A stretch of 25,432 bases of DNA from JAFLUQ01 sp964551215 (GTDB lineage Bacteria; Bacillota; Clostridia; UMGS1883): the NCBI GenBank assembly GCA_964551215.1, contig CAZKBV010000020.1:1-25432 (forward strand). The letters run 5' to 3'. Of the stretch, positions 13,918 to 22,124 are shown in pieces (the first letter of the stretch is position 1; the number at the start of each line of letters is the position of its first letter). The notes beneath the pieces were generated by a model, which was given only the letters and a program-made list of their open reading frames with translations, was not told the origin of the DNA and searched no databases. A program made the translations under genes and the position numbers.

Positions 13918-14084
13918 TTTTCGACGATTTTAATAAACATCGGGTAGTTGACAATATTTAAGATTTTGGATTTTTGTGGATTTTATTCGTCAGGCCTCGG
14001 ATTATTGATTACCGAAATCCCTTTATTTCAAGGGTTTTTAAACGTTTTCGGCGATTTTAAAAATCTTTTATCCTATAAACATCG
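13918..14084. repeat. Degenerate duplication of the queA 3' end; attachment-junction candidate
   Basis: TTTTCGACGATTTTAA with TAAACATCG directly after it (13918-13942) repeats, in the same order, TTTTCGGCGATTTTAA (14045-14060) and TAAACATCG (14076-14084), which span the queA stop. The first copy lacks the 15 bases between the two words. The copies flank the interval where the prophage must end. The intervening 100 bases contain a small hairpin and no gene. Chance similarity in AT-rich DNA cannot be excluded. Confidence 0.4.
14019..14039 (+). terminator. Weak hairpin with T-run facing queA
   Basis: CCCTT and AAGGG pair around TATTTC, followed by TTTTT on the plus strand. It could stop leftover rightward transcription entering queA antisense. 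On the minus strand the tail (ATTTC) is too poor for a good queA terminator, and no better one was seen. Confidence 0.35.
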
Positions 14085-15090
14085 CATCGCCGAAGCTAAA
14101 AAATCTATATTCCGCTTCCACGGCGTGGCGATAGGCATTGAGAACGTTTTCCTTGCCGGCGAGGGCGCTGACCAGCATAATGAGAGTGGACTTGGGAAGA
14201 TGAAAATTGGTAATGAGGCAGTCCATCATTTTAAACTTATACCCGGGATAAATAAAGATATCGGTGCTGCCGCTCTTAGGCAGAAGCACGCCGTTTTCCG
14301 AAGCGCTTTCCACCGTGCGGCAGCTTGTGGTGCCAACGCAGATTATCCGTCCTCCCGAATTTTTTATACGGTTGACGGTTTCCGCCGCTTCGGGGCTTAC
14401 GCTGTAGTATTCCGAATGCATTTTGTGCTTTTCAACATCGTCCACCTTTACGGGGCGGAAGGTGCCTAAGCCCACATGAAGGGTGACAAATACCGTTTCT
14501 ACGCCCATTGCCCGTATTTCGTCAAGCAGCTCCTTGGTAAAGTGAAGTCCGGCGGTGGGCGCGGCGGCGCTCCCCTTATTTACGGAATACACAGTCTGGT
14601 AACGCTCCTTATCCATGAGCTTTTCGGTTATGTATGGCGGAAGGGGCATTTCCCCCAATTCGTCCAGCACATTTTCAAAAAGCCCCTCATATTCAAAGCG
14701 CACCCTTCTTGCGCCTTCGTCCAGAGTTTGCAGAATTTCGGCCCTGAGCCTTCCCTCGCCGAATTCAAACCTTGCCCCGGGCTTGGCCTTTTTCCCCGGA
14801 CGGAGAATAACCTCCCACTCGTCCTTCGAAAGCCGCTTCAGCAAAAGGAATTCTATTGCCCCGCCGCTGTTTTCCTTTTTGCCGTACAGGCGGGCGGGGA
14901 TAACTCTTGTATCGTTTAGCACAAGACAGTCTCCGGAGCGGAGATAGCTTTTTATATTTCTGAAGCGGTCGTCCTTGTACTCTCCGGTGGTTTTATTTAA
15001 CACCAGCAGTCTCGAGGCCGCTCTGTCCTCCAAAGGATGCTGGGCTATGCGTTCCTCCGGAAGGTAATAATCAAATTCATCTGTGTTCAC
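14068..15090 (-). CDS. queA: tRNA preQ1(34) S-adenosylmethionine ribosyltransferase-isomerase
   Basis: A 340-residue QueA, close to the family's usual length. It transfers and isomerises the ribosyl group of S-adenosylmethionine onto preQ1 at tRNA wobble position 34, making epoxyqueuosine. Family signatures are clear: DFDYYLPEERIAQHP-like opening (EFDYYLPEERIAQHP), LNDTRVIPARL, TAGLHFTKEL, LHVGLGTFRPV, GTTSCRTVES and LITNFHLPKSTL, with YRFFSFGDAMFI at the end. I chose the GTG at 15090, eight bases after AAGGG; another GTG nine bases earlier overlaps that site. It overlaps the uvrC end by 14 bases and is probably co-transcribed with it. Its 3' end lies beside the prophage junction. Confidence 0.95.
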   Translation of the reverse strand: MNTDEFDYYLPEERIAQHPLEDRAASRLLVLNKTTGEYKDDRFRNIKSYLRSGDCLVLNDTRVIPARLYGKKENSGGAIEFLLLKRLSKDEWEVILRPGKKAKPGARFEFGEGRLRAEILQTLDEGARRVRFEYEGLFENVLDELGEMPLPPYITEKLMDKERYQTVYSVNKGSAAAPTAGLHFTKELLDEIRAMGVETVFVTLHVGLGTFRPVKVDDVEKHKMHSEYYSVSPEAAETVNRIKNSGGRIICVGTTSCRTVESASENGVLLPKSGSTDIFIYPGYKFKMMDCLITNFHLPKSTLIMLVSALAGKENVLNAYRHAVEAEYRFFSFGDAMFIG

Positions 15091-16933
15091 TATTGTCACC
15101 CTTATTAAAGTAATTATATATTTTTTCAGCCAGCGCCGGACTTATTCCCCGTACGCGGGAAAGCTCCGCCGCCGTGGCGGATTTTATCTTCCCTATGCTT
15201 TTAAATTCCTTTAAAAGCTCCGCCTTTTTTACCTTGCCTATACCCTCAATTTTGTCCAGCTCGCTTTCCGTCATATGTTTATTGCGTATTTTGCGGTGGT
15301 ATTCGATGGCAAAGCGGTGGACCTCATCTTGAATCTGCGTAACAAGACGGAAGGCGCTGCCCTGAGGGGGCAGGGTTATTTCGCCGCAATCGCTGACAAT
15401 TCCGCGGCTGCGGTGCTTGTCGTTTTTTACCATGCCGAACACCGGAATATCCAGATTCAGCTCCTCTAAAACCTCCATAGCGACATGAGCCTGCCCAAGA
15501 CCGCCGTCCATAAGGATAAGATCCGGCAGCTCGCCGAAACGCCCGTCACCCTTGCGGCTTTCGTGAGTAAAGCGGCGCAAAAGAGTCCGGCGCATGGACT
15601 CGGCGTCGTTGTTGCCTATATTTTCGTCCAGCTTAAAATGGCGGTAATCCCTTTTGGAGGGCTTGCCGTTTTTAAACACCACCATTGAAGAAACGCTGTC
15701 TTTGCCGGAAATATGGGAAACGTCGTAGGATTCTATGCGGTCGGGTATGACTTCAAGGCAAAGAGCCTGAGCAAGCTCTATGACCGCGTTGGCTTTAAGC
15801 TGTTCCTTCACCTTTTCGGTTTTCATGTTCATTATATTTTTGCGGGCGTTTTCCATCGCCATATCCACAATACGGCGGTTGGCTCCCCGAAGGGGAGTTT
15901 TTACTTCGGTTTTTTTGCCCCTCAGTTCGTAAAAATACCTTTCCAGCATTTGAAGGTTTTCCGTCTCGCAGGAGAGCAGCAAGGTTTTGGGAATATAAAG
16001 CTCCCCTCTGTAATACTGGGTCACAAAGCTTTCCATAGCTTCGCCCTCGTTCTCCATTGCCAGATTGGATATATCGAAGGAGTTGCGGCCTATGAGCTTG
16101 CCGTGGCGGATAAAGAAAACCTCCACGCAGGCAAGGCCGTCCTCGGCGGCAAGGGCGAAAACGTCCATGTCGGCGTCATTGTCGGTAATTACCTTTTGGC
16201 GTTCGCTGAGATTCTTAACGGAATTTAACCTGTCCCTCAGAGCCGCCGCCGTTTCAAATTCCAGATTTTCCGCGGCGGAACGCATTTCTTCGGTAAGGCG
16301 TTCGATAACCTCCTTGTCCTTGCCTTCCATAAACGAAGCGATATCCTTAAACAGCCTTTTATATTCCTCGGAGGTGACCTTTCCCGTACACGGAGCTATG
16401 CACCGCCCCATCGAATAGTAAATACAGGGGCGTTCCTTGCCTATATCCCGAGGGAACCGCTTTTTGCAGTGGGCGATTTTGAAGATGTTTTTCAGCAAAT
16501 CCAAGGTTTCCCTTACGGAAAAGCCCGCCGGATACGGGCCGAAGTATTTCGCCCCGTCGTTTTCGATTCTGCGCACATACAGCACCCTTGGATATTCCTC
16601 GTTCAGAGTGAGCTTTATATAGGGGTAGTGCTTGTCGTCCTTCAAAAGTATGTTATACTTTGGCTTATACTCCTTTATGAGGTTGCTTTCCAGCACAAGA
16701 GCTTCCATTTCGCTGTCGCAGATTATATAATCCAAATCCGCAATATGGCTCACCATTAGCCGAGTTTTCTGATTGTGATTGGCGGAGGAATGAAAATACT
16801 GGCGCACACGGTTTTTCAGTACCTTGGCCTTGCCTATATATATTATTGTTCCCGATTTGTCCTTCATTTGATATACTCCGGGACATTCGGGCAGCTTTTT
16901 CAGCTTTTCCTCAATTACTTCGTTCACGTTCAT
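15077..16933 (-). CDS. uvrC: Excinuclease ABC subunit C
   Basis: A 618-residue UvrC, the usual length. It makes both incisions around bulky DNA lesions with UvrA and UvrB. The N-terminal GIY-YIG nuclease (CPGVYQMKDKSG, IIYIGKAKVLKNRVRQYF), a UVR domain near 200-240 (LEFETAAALRDRL), the RNase H-like second nuclease region (DLILMDGGLGQ) and a C-terminal helix-hairpin-helix pair (IEGIGKVKKAELL, VRGISPALAEKI) are all visible. The frame is open 60 codons further upstream, but the family alignment and the promoter at 16,944-16,972 favour the ATG at 16933. No strong binding site precedes it; a GTG two codons later is an alternative. Confidence 0.95.
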   Translation of the reverse strand: MNVNEVIEEKLKKLPECPGVYQMKDKSGTIIYIGKAKVLKNRVRQYFHSSANHNQKTRLMVSHIADLDYIICDSEMEALVLESNLIKEYKPKYNILLKDDKHYPYIKLTLNEEYPRVLYVRRIENDGAKYFGPYPAGFSVRETLDLLKNIFKIAHCKKRFPRDIGKERPCIYYSMGRCIAPCTGKVTSEEYKRLFKDIASFMEGKDKEVIERLTEEMRSAAENLEFETAAALRDRLNSVKNLSERQKVITDNDADMDVFALAAEDGLACVEVFFIRHGKLIGRNSFDISNLAMENEGEAMESFVTQYYRGELYIPKTLLLSCETENLQMLERYFYELRGKKTEVKTPLRGANRRIVDMAMENARKNIMNMKTEKVKEQLKANAVIELAQALCLEVIPDRIESYDVSHISGKDSVSSMVVFKNGKPSKRDYRHFKLDENIGNNDAESMRRTLLRRFTHESRKGDGRFGELPDLILMDGGLGQAHVAMEVLEELNLDIPVFGMVKNDKHRSRGIVSDCGEITLPPQGSAFRLVTQIQDEVHRFAIEYHRKIRNKHMTESELDKIEGIGKVKKAELLKEFKSIGKIKSATAAELSRVRGISPALAEKIYNYFNKGDNSEHR

Positions 16934-16943
16934 CACCGATTTT

Positions 16944-16972
16944 ATTGTAACACAAAACCTTTTCCGTGTCAA
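16944..16972 (-). promoter_or_regulatory. Sigma-A promoter of uvrC-queA
   Basis: TTGACA (16972-16967) and TACAAT (16949-16944) on the minus strand, 17 bases apart, near-consensus. The expected start point is only about four bases before the uvrC ATG, implying a very short leader. A second TTGACA lies 17 bases further upstream without a -10 box. The rest of the 270-bp gap holds this promoter and the icd terminator; no gene was seen. Confidence 0.8.
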
Positions 16973-17152
16973 TGAATATCGAATGTCAATAGGTTCGCCG
17001 TTGGAGCCGTATATGTTTAAATAATTGATTTTTCGTAGAATAAAAAATTTTGCGATACTATATAAATACAAGCGTAATATTGCTCGCTTCCGCGCAAACC
17101 GGGGGTGATACAAGAGGGGGTGCGTCCCCTTTTGTTCGTTTTACGAAAACAA

Positions 17153-17188
17153 GACCGCAAAGAAACAAATACCTCTGTTTTTTGCGGC
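17153..17188 (-). terminator. Terminator after icd
   Basis: On the minus strand GGCCGCAAAAAACA and TGTTTCTTTGCGGTC form a long stem with one mismatch, followed by TTGTTTTC. Read on the plus strand it also has a long T-run (from 17,192), so it may work both ways. A smaller GGGG...CCCC hairpin lies at 17,115-17,130. Confidence 0.8.
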
Positions 17189-17203
17189 CCCGTTTTTTAT
17201 TTT

Positions 17204-18418
17204 TTATCCTAATTTCTTTTCCAGCTCCGCTCTGATAGCCCTGATAAAATTGAGGGAGTTCATCACGGTGGGAGTTATCCCCTCGCAAAGACCGGCAAGA
17301 TCCTTTGTCATAATTCCGCCCTCCATAGTATCTACGCAGGCCGCTTCCAGCTTGTCGGCAAAGTCCATTAGAGGCTTGTTTTCGTCCAGCTCGCCTCTTT
17401 TTCTCAAAGCTCCGCTCCACGCAAAAATCGTGGCAATGGGATTGGTGGAGGTTTCCTCCCCCTTAAGGTAACGGTAATAGTGGCGGGTTACGGTGCCGTG
17501 AGCGGCTTCGTACTCGAAGTTCCCCTCCGGACTTACAAGTACGCTGGTCATCATGGCAAGAGAACCGAAAGCGGTGGAAACCATGTCGCTCATTACGTCG
17601 CCGTCGTAGTTTTTGCAGGCCCAGATGTATCCGCCTTCACTGCGGATAACCCGTGCCACGGCGTCGTCAATAAGGGTGTAGAAATACTCTATGCCCAGCC
17701 TTTCAAACTCCGCCTTGTAATCCTTTTCGTAAATTTCTTGGAAAATAAGCTTAAATGTCTGGTCGTACTGCTTGGAAATCGTATCCTTGGTGGCAAACCA
17801 CAGATCCTGCTTTGTATCTATCGCGTACCGGAAGCAGGCGTGGGCAAAGGAACGAATCGAGCTGTCCTTGTTGTAAAGCCCCTGAAGCACGCCGGGACAC
17901 TCGAAATCGTAAACCGTTTCGCGAAATTTCTCCTCGCCGCTTTCATTCGTAAACACAAGCTCCGCCTTGCCCTTTTCCTCCACACGGTATTCCGTACCCT
18001 TGTAAACGTCGCCGTAAGCGTGACGGGCAATGGTGATGGGCTTTTTCCATGTGCGGACAGTGGGCTTTATGTTGCTGAGAAGTATTGGCGCGCGGAAAAC
18101 CGTTCCGTCCAGTATGGCGCGTATGGTACCGTTGGGGCTTTTCCACATTTTTTTCAGCTTATATTCCTCCACGCGCTGGGCGTTGGGGGTTATGGTGGCG
18201 CATTTTACGCCCACGTGCCACTTTTTTACGGCTTCGCCGGCGTCAATCGTAACCTGATCGTCGGTTTTGTCCCTGTTAGGCAGGCCCAAATCGTAATACT
18301 CCGTATTCAAATCCACAAATGGAAGGAGCAGCTCGTCCTTTATCATTTTCCAAAGGATACGGGTCATTTCGTCGCCGTCCATTTCGACGATTTTATTTTT
18401 CATTTGAATTTTTGTCAT
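17204..18418 (-). CDS. icd: NADP-dependent isocitrate dehydrogenase, type II
   Basis: A 404-residue homodimer-type enzyme like the eukaryotic IDH1/IDH2 branch. It decarboxylates isocitrate to 2-oxoglutarate and makes NADPH. Motifs match that branch: EMDGDEMTRILW, KMWKSPNGTIRAILDGTVFR (substrate and isocitrate-binding Ser and Arg), ITIARHAYGDVYKGTE (Arg equivalent to human Arg132), DDAVARVIRSEGGYIWACKN and HGTVTRHYYRYLKGEETSTN, whose Arg-His pair reads the NADP phosphate. GGGGAG lies nine bases before ATG 18418. The gene starts 16 bases after the aconitase-family gene and shares its promoter, so the pair feeds glutamate synthesis. No citrate synthase gene is in the window. Confidence 0.95.
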   Translation of the reverse strand: MTKIQMKNKIVEMDGDEMTRILWKMIKDELLLPFVDLNTEYYDLGLPNRDKTDDQVTIDAGEAVKKWHVGVKCATITPNAQRVEEYKLKKMWKSPNGTIRAILDGTVFRAPILLSNIKPTVRTWKKPITIARHAYGDVYKGTEYRVEEKGKAELVFTNESGEEKFRETVYDFECPGVLQGLYNKDSSIRSFAHACFRYAIDTKQDLWFATKDTISKQYDQTFKLIFQEIYEKDYKAEFERLGIEYFYTLIDDAVARVIRSEGGYIWACKNYDGDVMSDMVSTAFGSLAMMTSVLVSPEGNFEYEAAHGTVTRHYYRYLKGEETSTNPIATIFAWSGALRKRGELDENKPLMDFADKLEAACVDTMEGGIMTKDLAGLCEGITPTVMNSLNFIRAIRAELEKKLG

Positions 18419-18434
18419 TTCGGTTTTCTCCCCT

Positions 18435-20693
18435 TTACTTATTTTGGTTCGCGTAGTAGTTCATAAGACAGCCGTCGAGAATAATCTGCCTTTCGTTTTC
18501 CGTCAGGCCGGAAATGTAAAGCGTCAGCTTATTTAGGGAGCCGTCTTTCTTTATTACCTGAGCCGGAATTTCCTCAACGCCGTTTTTGACCGCGCTCCTG
18601 ATGTGGGGGACGAAAACGTAGTCTCCGGCCTCGCAGCAAAAGGGTGTGTCCTTAGATATCGTAAAGGGAAGGATTCCCCAGTTGATGCAGTTGCTGCGGT
18701 AACGCTTCGTCGCAAATTCGTAGCATATATTTCCGAAGCCGCCCAGCACCTTCTGGCAGGAGGCCGCCTGTTCCCGGGCGGAGCCGTCGCCGGGCTTGTT
18801 GGCGAATACGCACGAGCCGAACTGGGTGTCGGGCATAAGCTCGTTTACGTTGCCCACCTTGGAAAGAACCTCCACCAGCTCCGCCGGAGCTTCGCCGCTA
18901 CGGCGCTTGGCTTCCACAGCGGCAACCGCCTTGCTTCTGCCGACGTATTCCGGTTCGCGTCGGGAAAGGGTAAATTCGCTTAGGCGAAGGGGATTGGAAC
19001 GGTAGGAGCTTGTCTCTCCGGAAGGGATAAGCTCGTCTGTGGTGGTAACCTCGTCATGGATGACCGCCGCCAGCTTAAGCAGCAGATTTTCAGCAAGAGG
19101 GTACATTTTCGGCCAATCGGTAATGTTGGGGCCGAGCTTCAGCTCACAGTCGGGGTCCGCTTTGCCGTAGCCCTGATAGACACGCTTTTCGTAAACTCCC
19201 TTGTCGAAGGTGTATTCTCGGTCGTATTCGGGAATTTCCACATCGGTGGCGGCTGTAAGCACGCCCTTGTTAAGCGCGGTGGCGGCTATGGAGCGGGCGT
19301 CCATGAGAGCTACGCCGCTAAGCTGGCCGTCGCCGGGCTTGGAGCCTTCGCGGTTGGGGAAATTCCGCGTGGTGTGGCGGATAGAAAGCCCGCTGTTTGC
19401 CGGCACGTCTCCGGCGCCGAAGCACGGGCCGCAAAAGCAAGGCTTAAACACCGCGCCGGCCTCCATAAGCGCCGCTTGGGCGCCGTTTTTGATAAGGGCG
19501 AGATTTATGGGGACGCTGCTCGGATAAACGGAAAGATTGAAATATCCGTCGCCGATGTCGGCGTTTTTAAGAATAGCCGCCGCCTCGCATATATTTTCAA
19601 ACATACCGCCGCTGCATCCGGCAATTACGCCTTGGTCAACCGTGATTTTGCCGCCGACAAGCTTGTCGGTAAGGTTAAACCTAACCTTGCCGCCGAACTG
19701 CTCCGCCGCCTTAAGCTCTGTTTCGCGGAGAATATCCCCGGCGTTTTCCTGAAGCTCATGTATCGTATAGGCGTTGGAGGGGTGAAAGGGCATTGCCGCC
19801 ATACATTCAACCGTTGAAAGGTCGATTTTTACGCATCGGTCGTAGTACGCCCCATCCTCGGGCATAAGAGGCGCGAAATCGCCGCCGCGCCCGTGTACGC
19901 GGTAAAATTCCTCAACCCTTTCGTCCGTATTCCAGATAGAGGAAAGACAGGCGGTTTCCGTGGTCATAACGTCTATGCCGATTCTGAAATCCATGGAAAG
20001 GCTGCTTACGCCGGGGCCGGTAAATTCCAGAACACGGTTTTTCACAAAGCCCGTCTTGAAGGTTGCCCCCACAAGAGCTATCGCCACGTCCTGAGGGCCG
20101 ACGCCCTTTTTCGGGGCGCCCTCCAAATATACAAGCACAACCTCGGGAGCGTTTACGTCGTAGGTGTTTTTAAGAAGCTGCTTAACAAGCTCCGGACCGC
20201 CCTCGCCTATGCCCATAGTTCCCAGCGCGCCGTAGCGGGTGTGGCTGTCGGAGCCGAGAATCATTTTCCCGCAGCCGCTCATCATTTCCCTTGCGTACTG
20301 ATGTATGACGGCCTGATTCGCGGGGACGTAAATTCCGCCGTATTTTTTGGCGGCGCTGAGGCCGAAAACGTGATCGTCCTCGTTGATTGTGCCGCCTACG
20401 GCGCAAAGGCTGTTGTGGCAGTTTGTCATAGCGTATGGCAGGGGAAATTCCTTAAGGCCGCTTGCCCTCGCCGTCTGAATTATACCCACATATGTTATGT
20501 CGTGGGAAATAAGGGCGTCGAATTTAATCCGCATTTTTCCCTTTTCCGTTCCCGTGTTATGGGCGTTCATTATTTTATATGTCATGGTGCCTTCTCTTCC
20601 CTTGTCGGGAGAGGGAAAATCCGCCGGAGCGTCCTTGGCGTCAATTATCCTTCCTCGGCTGAGGTAAACTCCGCTTTCCTTCAATTCTACCAT
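18435..20693 (-). CDS. Aconitase-family hydratase (citrate to isocitrate)
   Basis: A 752-residue aconitase-superfamily protein. It has the substrate and cluster motifs: ILGSDSHTRYGALGTMGIGE near 146-165, Cys360 in IAGCSGGMFEN, and Cys421 and Cys424 in CFCGPCFGAGD, which would bind the 4Fe-4S cluster, plus a C-terminal swivel domain (FGSCVFANKPGDGSAREQA, RYRSNCINWGILPF). Length and layout fit the YbhJ-type hydratase branch rather than AcnA (about 900) or AcnB. Coupling to icd makes aconitate hydration its likely job, but this branch is poorly characterised, so no symbol is given. GGAGG precedes the ATG, with a promoter 79 bases upstream. Confidence 0.85.
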   Translation of the reverse strand: MVELKESGVYLSRGRIIDAKDAPADFPSPDKGREGTMTYKIMNAHNTGTEKGKMRIKFDALISHDITYVGIIQTARASGLKEFPLPYAMTNCHNSLCAVGGTINEDDHVFGLSAAKKYGGIYVPANQAVIHQYAREMMSGCGKMILGSDSHTRYGALGTMGIGEGGPELVKQLLKNTYDVNAPEVVLVYLEGAPKKGVGPQDVAIALVGATFKTGFVKNRVLEFTGPGVSSLSMDFRIGIDVMTTETACLSSIWNTDERVEEFYRVHGRGGDFAPLMPEDGAYYDRCVKIDLSTVECMAAMPFHPSNAYTIHELQENAGDILRETELKAAEQFGGKVRFNLTDKLVGGKITVDQGVIAGCSGGMFENICEAAAILKNADIGDGYFNLSVYPSSVPINLALIKNGAQAALMEAGAVFKPCFCGPCFGAGDVPANSGLSIRHTTRNFPNREGSKPGDGQLSGVALMDARSIAATALNKGVLTAATDVEIPEYDREYTFDKGVYEKRVYQGYGKADPDCELKLGPNITDWPKMYPLAENLLLKLAAVIHDEVTTTDELIPSGETSSYRSNPLRLSEFTLSRREPEYVGRSKAVAAVEAKRRSGEAPAELVEVLSKVGNVNELMPDTQFGSCVFANKPGDGSAREQAASCQKVLGGFGNICYEFATKRYRSNCINWGILPFTISKDTPFCCEAGDYVFVPHIRSAVKNGVEEIPAQVIKKDGSLNKLTLYISGLTENERQIILDGCLMNYYANQNK

Positions 20694-20729
20694 TGATATT
20701 CCTCCGTTTCTCCGAATAGGTTTCGGATA

Positions 20730-20764
20730 AAATAAAACTTTAAAATAAAACTTAAATAAAACTT
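20730..20764. repeat. Three AAATAAAACTT repeats in the aconitase-gene leader
   Basis: Copies of this 11-base word lie at 20730-20740, 20743-20753 and 20754-20764. They fall between the promoter and the ribosome binding site, so on the mRNA the leader carries three AAGUUUUAUUU units. A slippage tract or RNA-binding site are both possible. Confidence 0.75.
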
Positions 20765-20771
20765 ATAAAAA

Positions 20772-20800
20772 ATTATATCACAAAATCCCCCGTTTATCAA
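20772..20800 (-). promoter_or_regulatory. Sigma-A promoter of the aconitase-icd operon
   Basis: TTGATA (20800-20795) and TATAAT (20777-20772) on the minus strand, 17 bases apart. The predicted leader is about 70 bases. The promoter lies inside the 55-base block duplicated on both sides of the N gap. Confidence 0.8.
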
Positions 20801-20824
20801 GTGGTAATGTCACAAAAATAATTT

Positions 20825-20924
20825 NNNNNNNNNNNNNNNNNNNNNNNNNNNNNNNNNNNNNNNNNNNNNNNNNNNNNNNNNNNNNNNNNNNNNNNNNNNN
20901 NNNNNNNNNNNNNNNNNNNNNNNN
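20825..20924. other. Assembly gap of 100 N
   Basis: Exactly 100 unknown bases, a scaffold filler. The 55 bases on the left (20770-20824) and on the right (20925-20979) are identical, so the contig ends overlap and the true gap is probably zero. The 300-bp interval 20,700-21,002 otherwise holds the aconitase promoter, its leader repeats and no gene. Confidence 0.97.
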
Positions 20925-21002
20925 AAATTATATCACAAAATCCCCCGTTTATCAAGTGGTAATGTCACAAAAATAATTTTCGGCAAAAAACGCGGGCAGA
21001 TT

Positions 21003-22124
21003 TTATCCTTTAAGTTCCTTTAAGACTTCCTCCAAGGCCTTTGCCGCCGCGGATACATCCTCTTTTGAGGTAAAGGCTCCGGTGGAAAACCGAAGCATTC
21101 CCCCTCCGACGGTACCCATGCTTCTGTGAGCCAAGGGGGAGCAGTGCAGTCCTCCTCGGGCGGCTACGCGGAATTTCGAGTCCAGCAGGGCGGCGGCCTC
21201 CACGCAGTCGGCGTTTTTCAGCTTTACCCCCACAACGTTCACTCCGTTATCTCCCATTATTTCAACGGAGCTGAGCGCGCTTATTTTTTCCGCAAGGAGC
21301 TTGGCGGTTTTGTGCTCCCTTTCAAGAAGGTTTTCCGCTCTCACGAATCGCACTCCCTCCAAAAGCCCCGCGATTCCGGCGGCGTTTACCGTACCGGCCT
21401 CCAGTCTGTCGGGAAAGACCGAAGGCATATACGCGCTTTCCGAAACACTGCCCGTTCCGCCGTATGTCAAGGGCTTTATAAACAGCCCTTCCCGAACGTA
21501 AAGCCCGCCCGTACCCATAGGCCCGTAAAGCCCCTTATGCCCCGGAAAGGCCATAAGGTCAAAATCGGAAGCGTCAATTGGCAGCAACCCCGCCGTCTGC
21601 GCCACGTCAAAAAGGGTAAGACAGCCGAAGCTGTGAACAAGGTCGTTTATTGCGTAAATATCGTTTACCGTGCCGGTGACGTTGGAAGCGTGAAGCACGC
21701 ACACCAGCTTTGTTTTGGGACTCATGGCCTTTTCCACGGCTTCGGGAGTAATCCGCCCGTACTTATCCGCCGGTATAATTTTAAGCCTTGCCCCCTGAGC
21801 TTCCATTCTCACCGCCGGACGGAGCACGCTGTTATGCTCCATCGCGGAAATGAGTATTTCCCCGTTTTCGGGGACGACTCCGTTTATAGCGATGTTCAGC
21901 GCTTCGGTGGCGTTTTTCGTAAAGCATATTCTTTCGGGATTGTCTATGTTGAAAAGCTCCCCCAAGGCTTCGCGGCAGGCGAATACCGTCTCACCAGCCC
22001 TTCTGGAAAGCTCGTGGCCTCCTCTGCCGGGATTTCCGGCGGATTCCTCCATAAATTGACAGACCGCCCTGCTTACGGAGGGCGGCTTCGGGAACGTGGT
22101 TGCCGCATTGTCCAGATATATCAT
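21003..22124 (-). CDS. Cysteine desulfurase family protein (TIGR01977 type)
   Basis: A 373-residue class V aminotransferase-fold enzyme. PLP Lys197 lies in FPGHKGLYGP, Asp173 and Gln176 in LFDVAQTAG, and the catalytic Cys328 in GGLHCSPLAHRS; NATEALN and AMEHNSVLRP are the usual cofactor-site blocks. It would release sulfur (or selenium) from cysteine (or selenocysteine) as a protein persulfide. It belongs by eye to the EF2568-like branch linked to selenium-dependent molybdenum hydroxylase systems. It overlaps the DUF3343 Se/S-carrier-like gene by four bases (ATGA), which supports a paired role. No selD, yqeB or yqeC gene is in the window. IscS/SufS-type general desulfurase is the alternative, but the neighbour argues against it. 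Confidence 0.88.
   Translation of the reverse strand: MIYLDNAATTFPKPPSVSRAVCQFMEESAGNPGRGGHELSRRAGETVFACREALGELFNIDNPERICFTKNATEALNIAINGVVPENGEILISAMEHNSVLRPAVRMEAQGARLKIIPADKYGRITPEAVEKAMSPKTKLVCVLHASNVTGTVNDIYAINDLVHSFGCLTLFDVAQTAGLLPIDASDFDLMAFPGHKGLYGPMGTGGLYVREGLFIKPLTYGGTGSVSESAYMPSVFPDRLEAGTVNAAGIAGLLEGVRFVRAENLLEREHKTAKLLAEKISALSSVEIMGDNGVNVVGVKLKNADCVEAAALLDSKFRVAARGGLHCSPLAHRSMGTVGGGMLRFSTGAFTSKEDVSAAAKALEEVLKELKG

Larger units (their letters stand above)
1..13945. mobile_element. Prophage, early and lysogeny region (left end outside the window)
   Basis: Divergent organisation typical of a temperate siphophage of Firmicutes is visible. A leftward early operon carries recombination, replication, SSB, resolvase and DUF1492 regulator genes. 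A rightward lysogeny operon carries a CI-like repressor, a nuclease-like cargo gene and a large serine integrase. The first clearly chromosomal gene on the right is queA. The right boundary is inferred to lie between the integrase terminator (13,898) and the queA stop (14,068); the exact junction is not proven. No packaging, head, tail or lysis genes are seen, because the window begins inside the element. Nearly all genes overlap or are separated by a few bases and have intact reading frames, so nothing here suggests decay. Confidence 0.9.

Noticed and set aside
16934..17113. N-terminal extension of uvrC by 60 codons.
   Set aside because: It covers the promoter and AT-rich intergenic DNA and has no counterpart in UvrC proteins.
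17480..18466. Plus-strand frame of 328 codons opposite icd.
   Set aside because: Antisense shadow of a clearly conserved isocitrate dehydrogenase in GC-rich DNA.
20770..20979. Biological duplication of the aconitase promoter.
   Set aside because: The copies end exactly at the N tract and are perfectly identical over 55 bases, which fits a contig-overlap artefact better.
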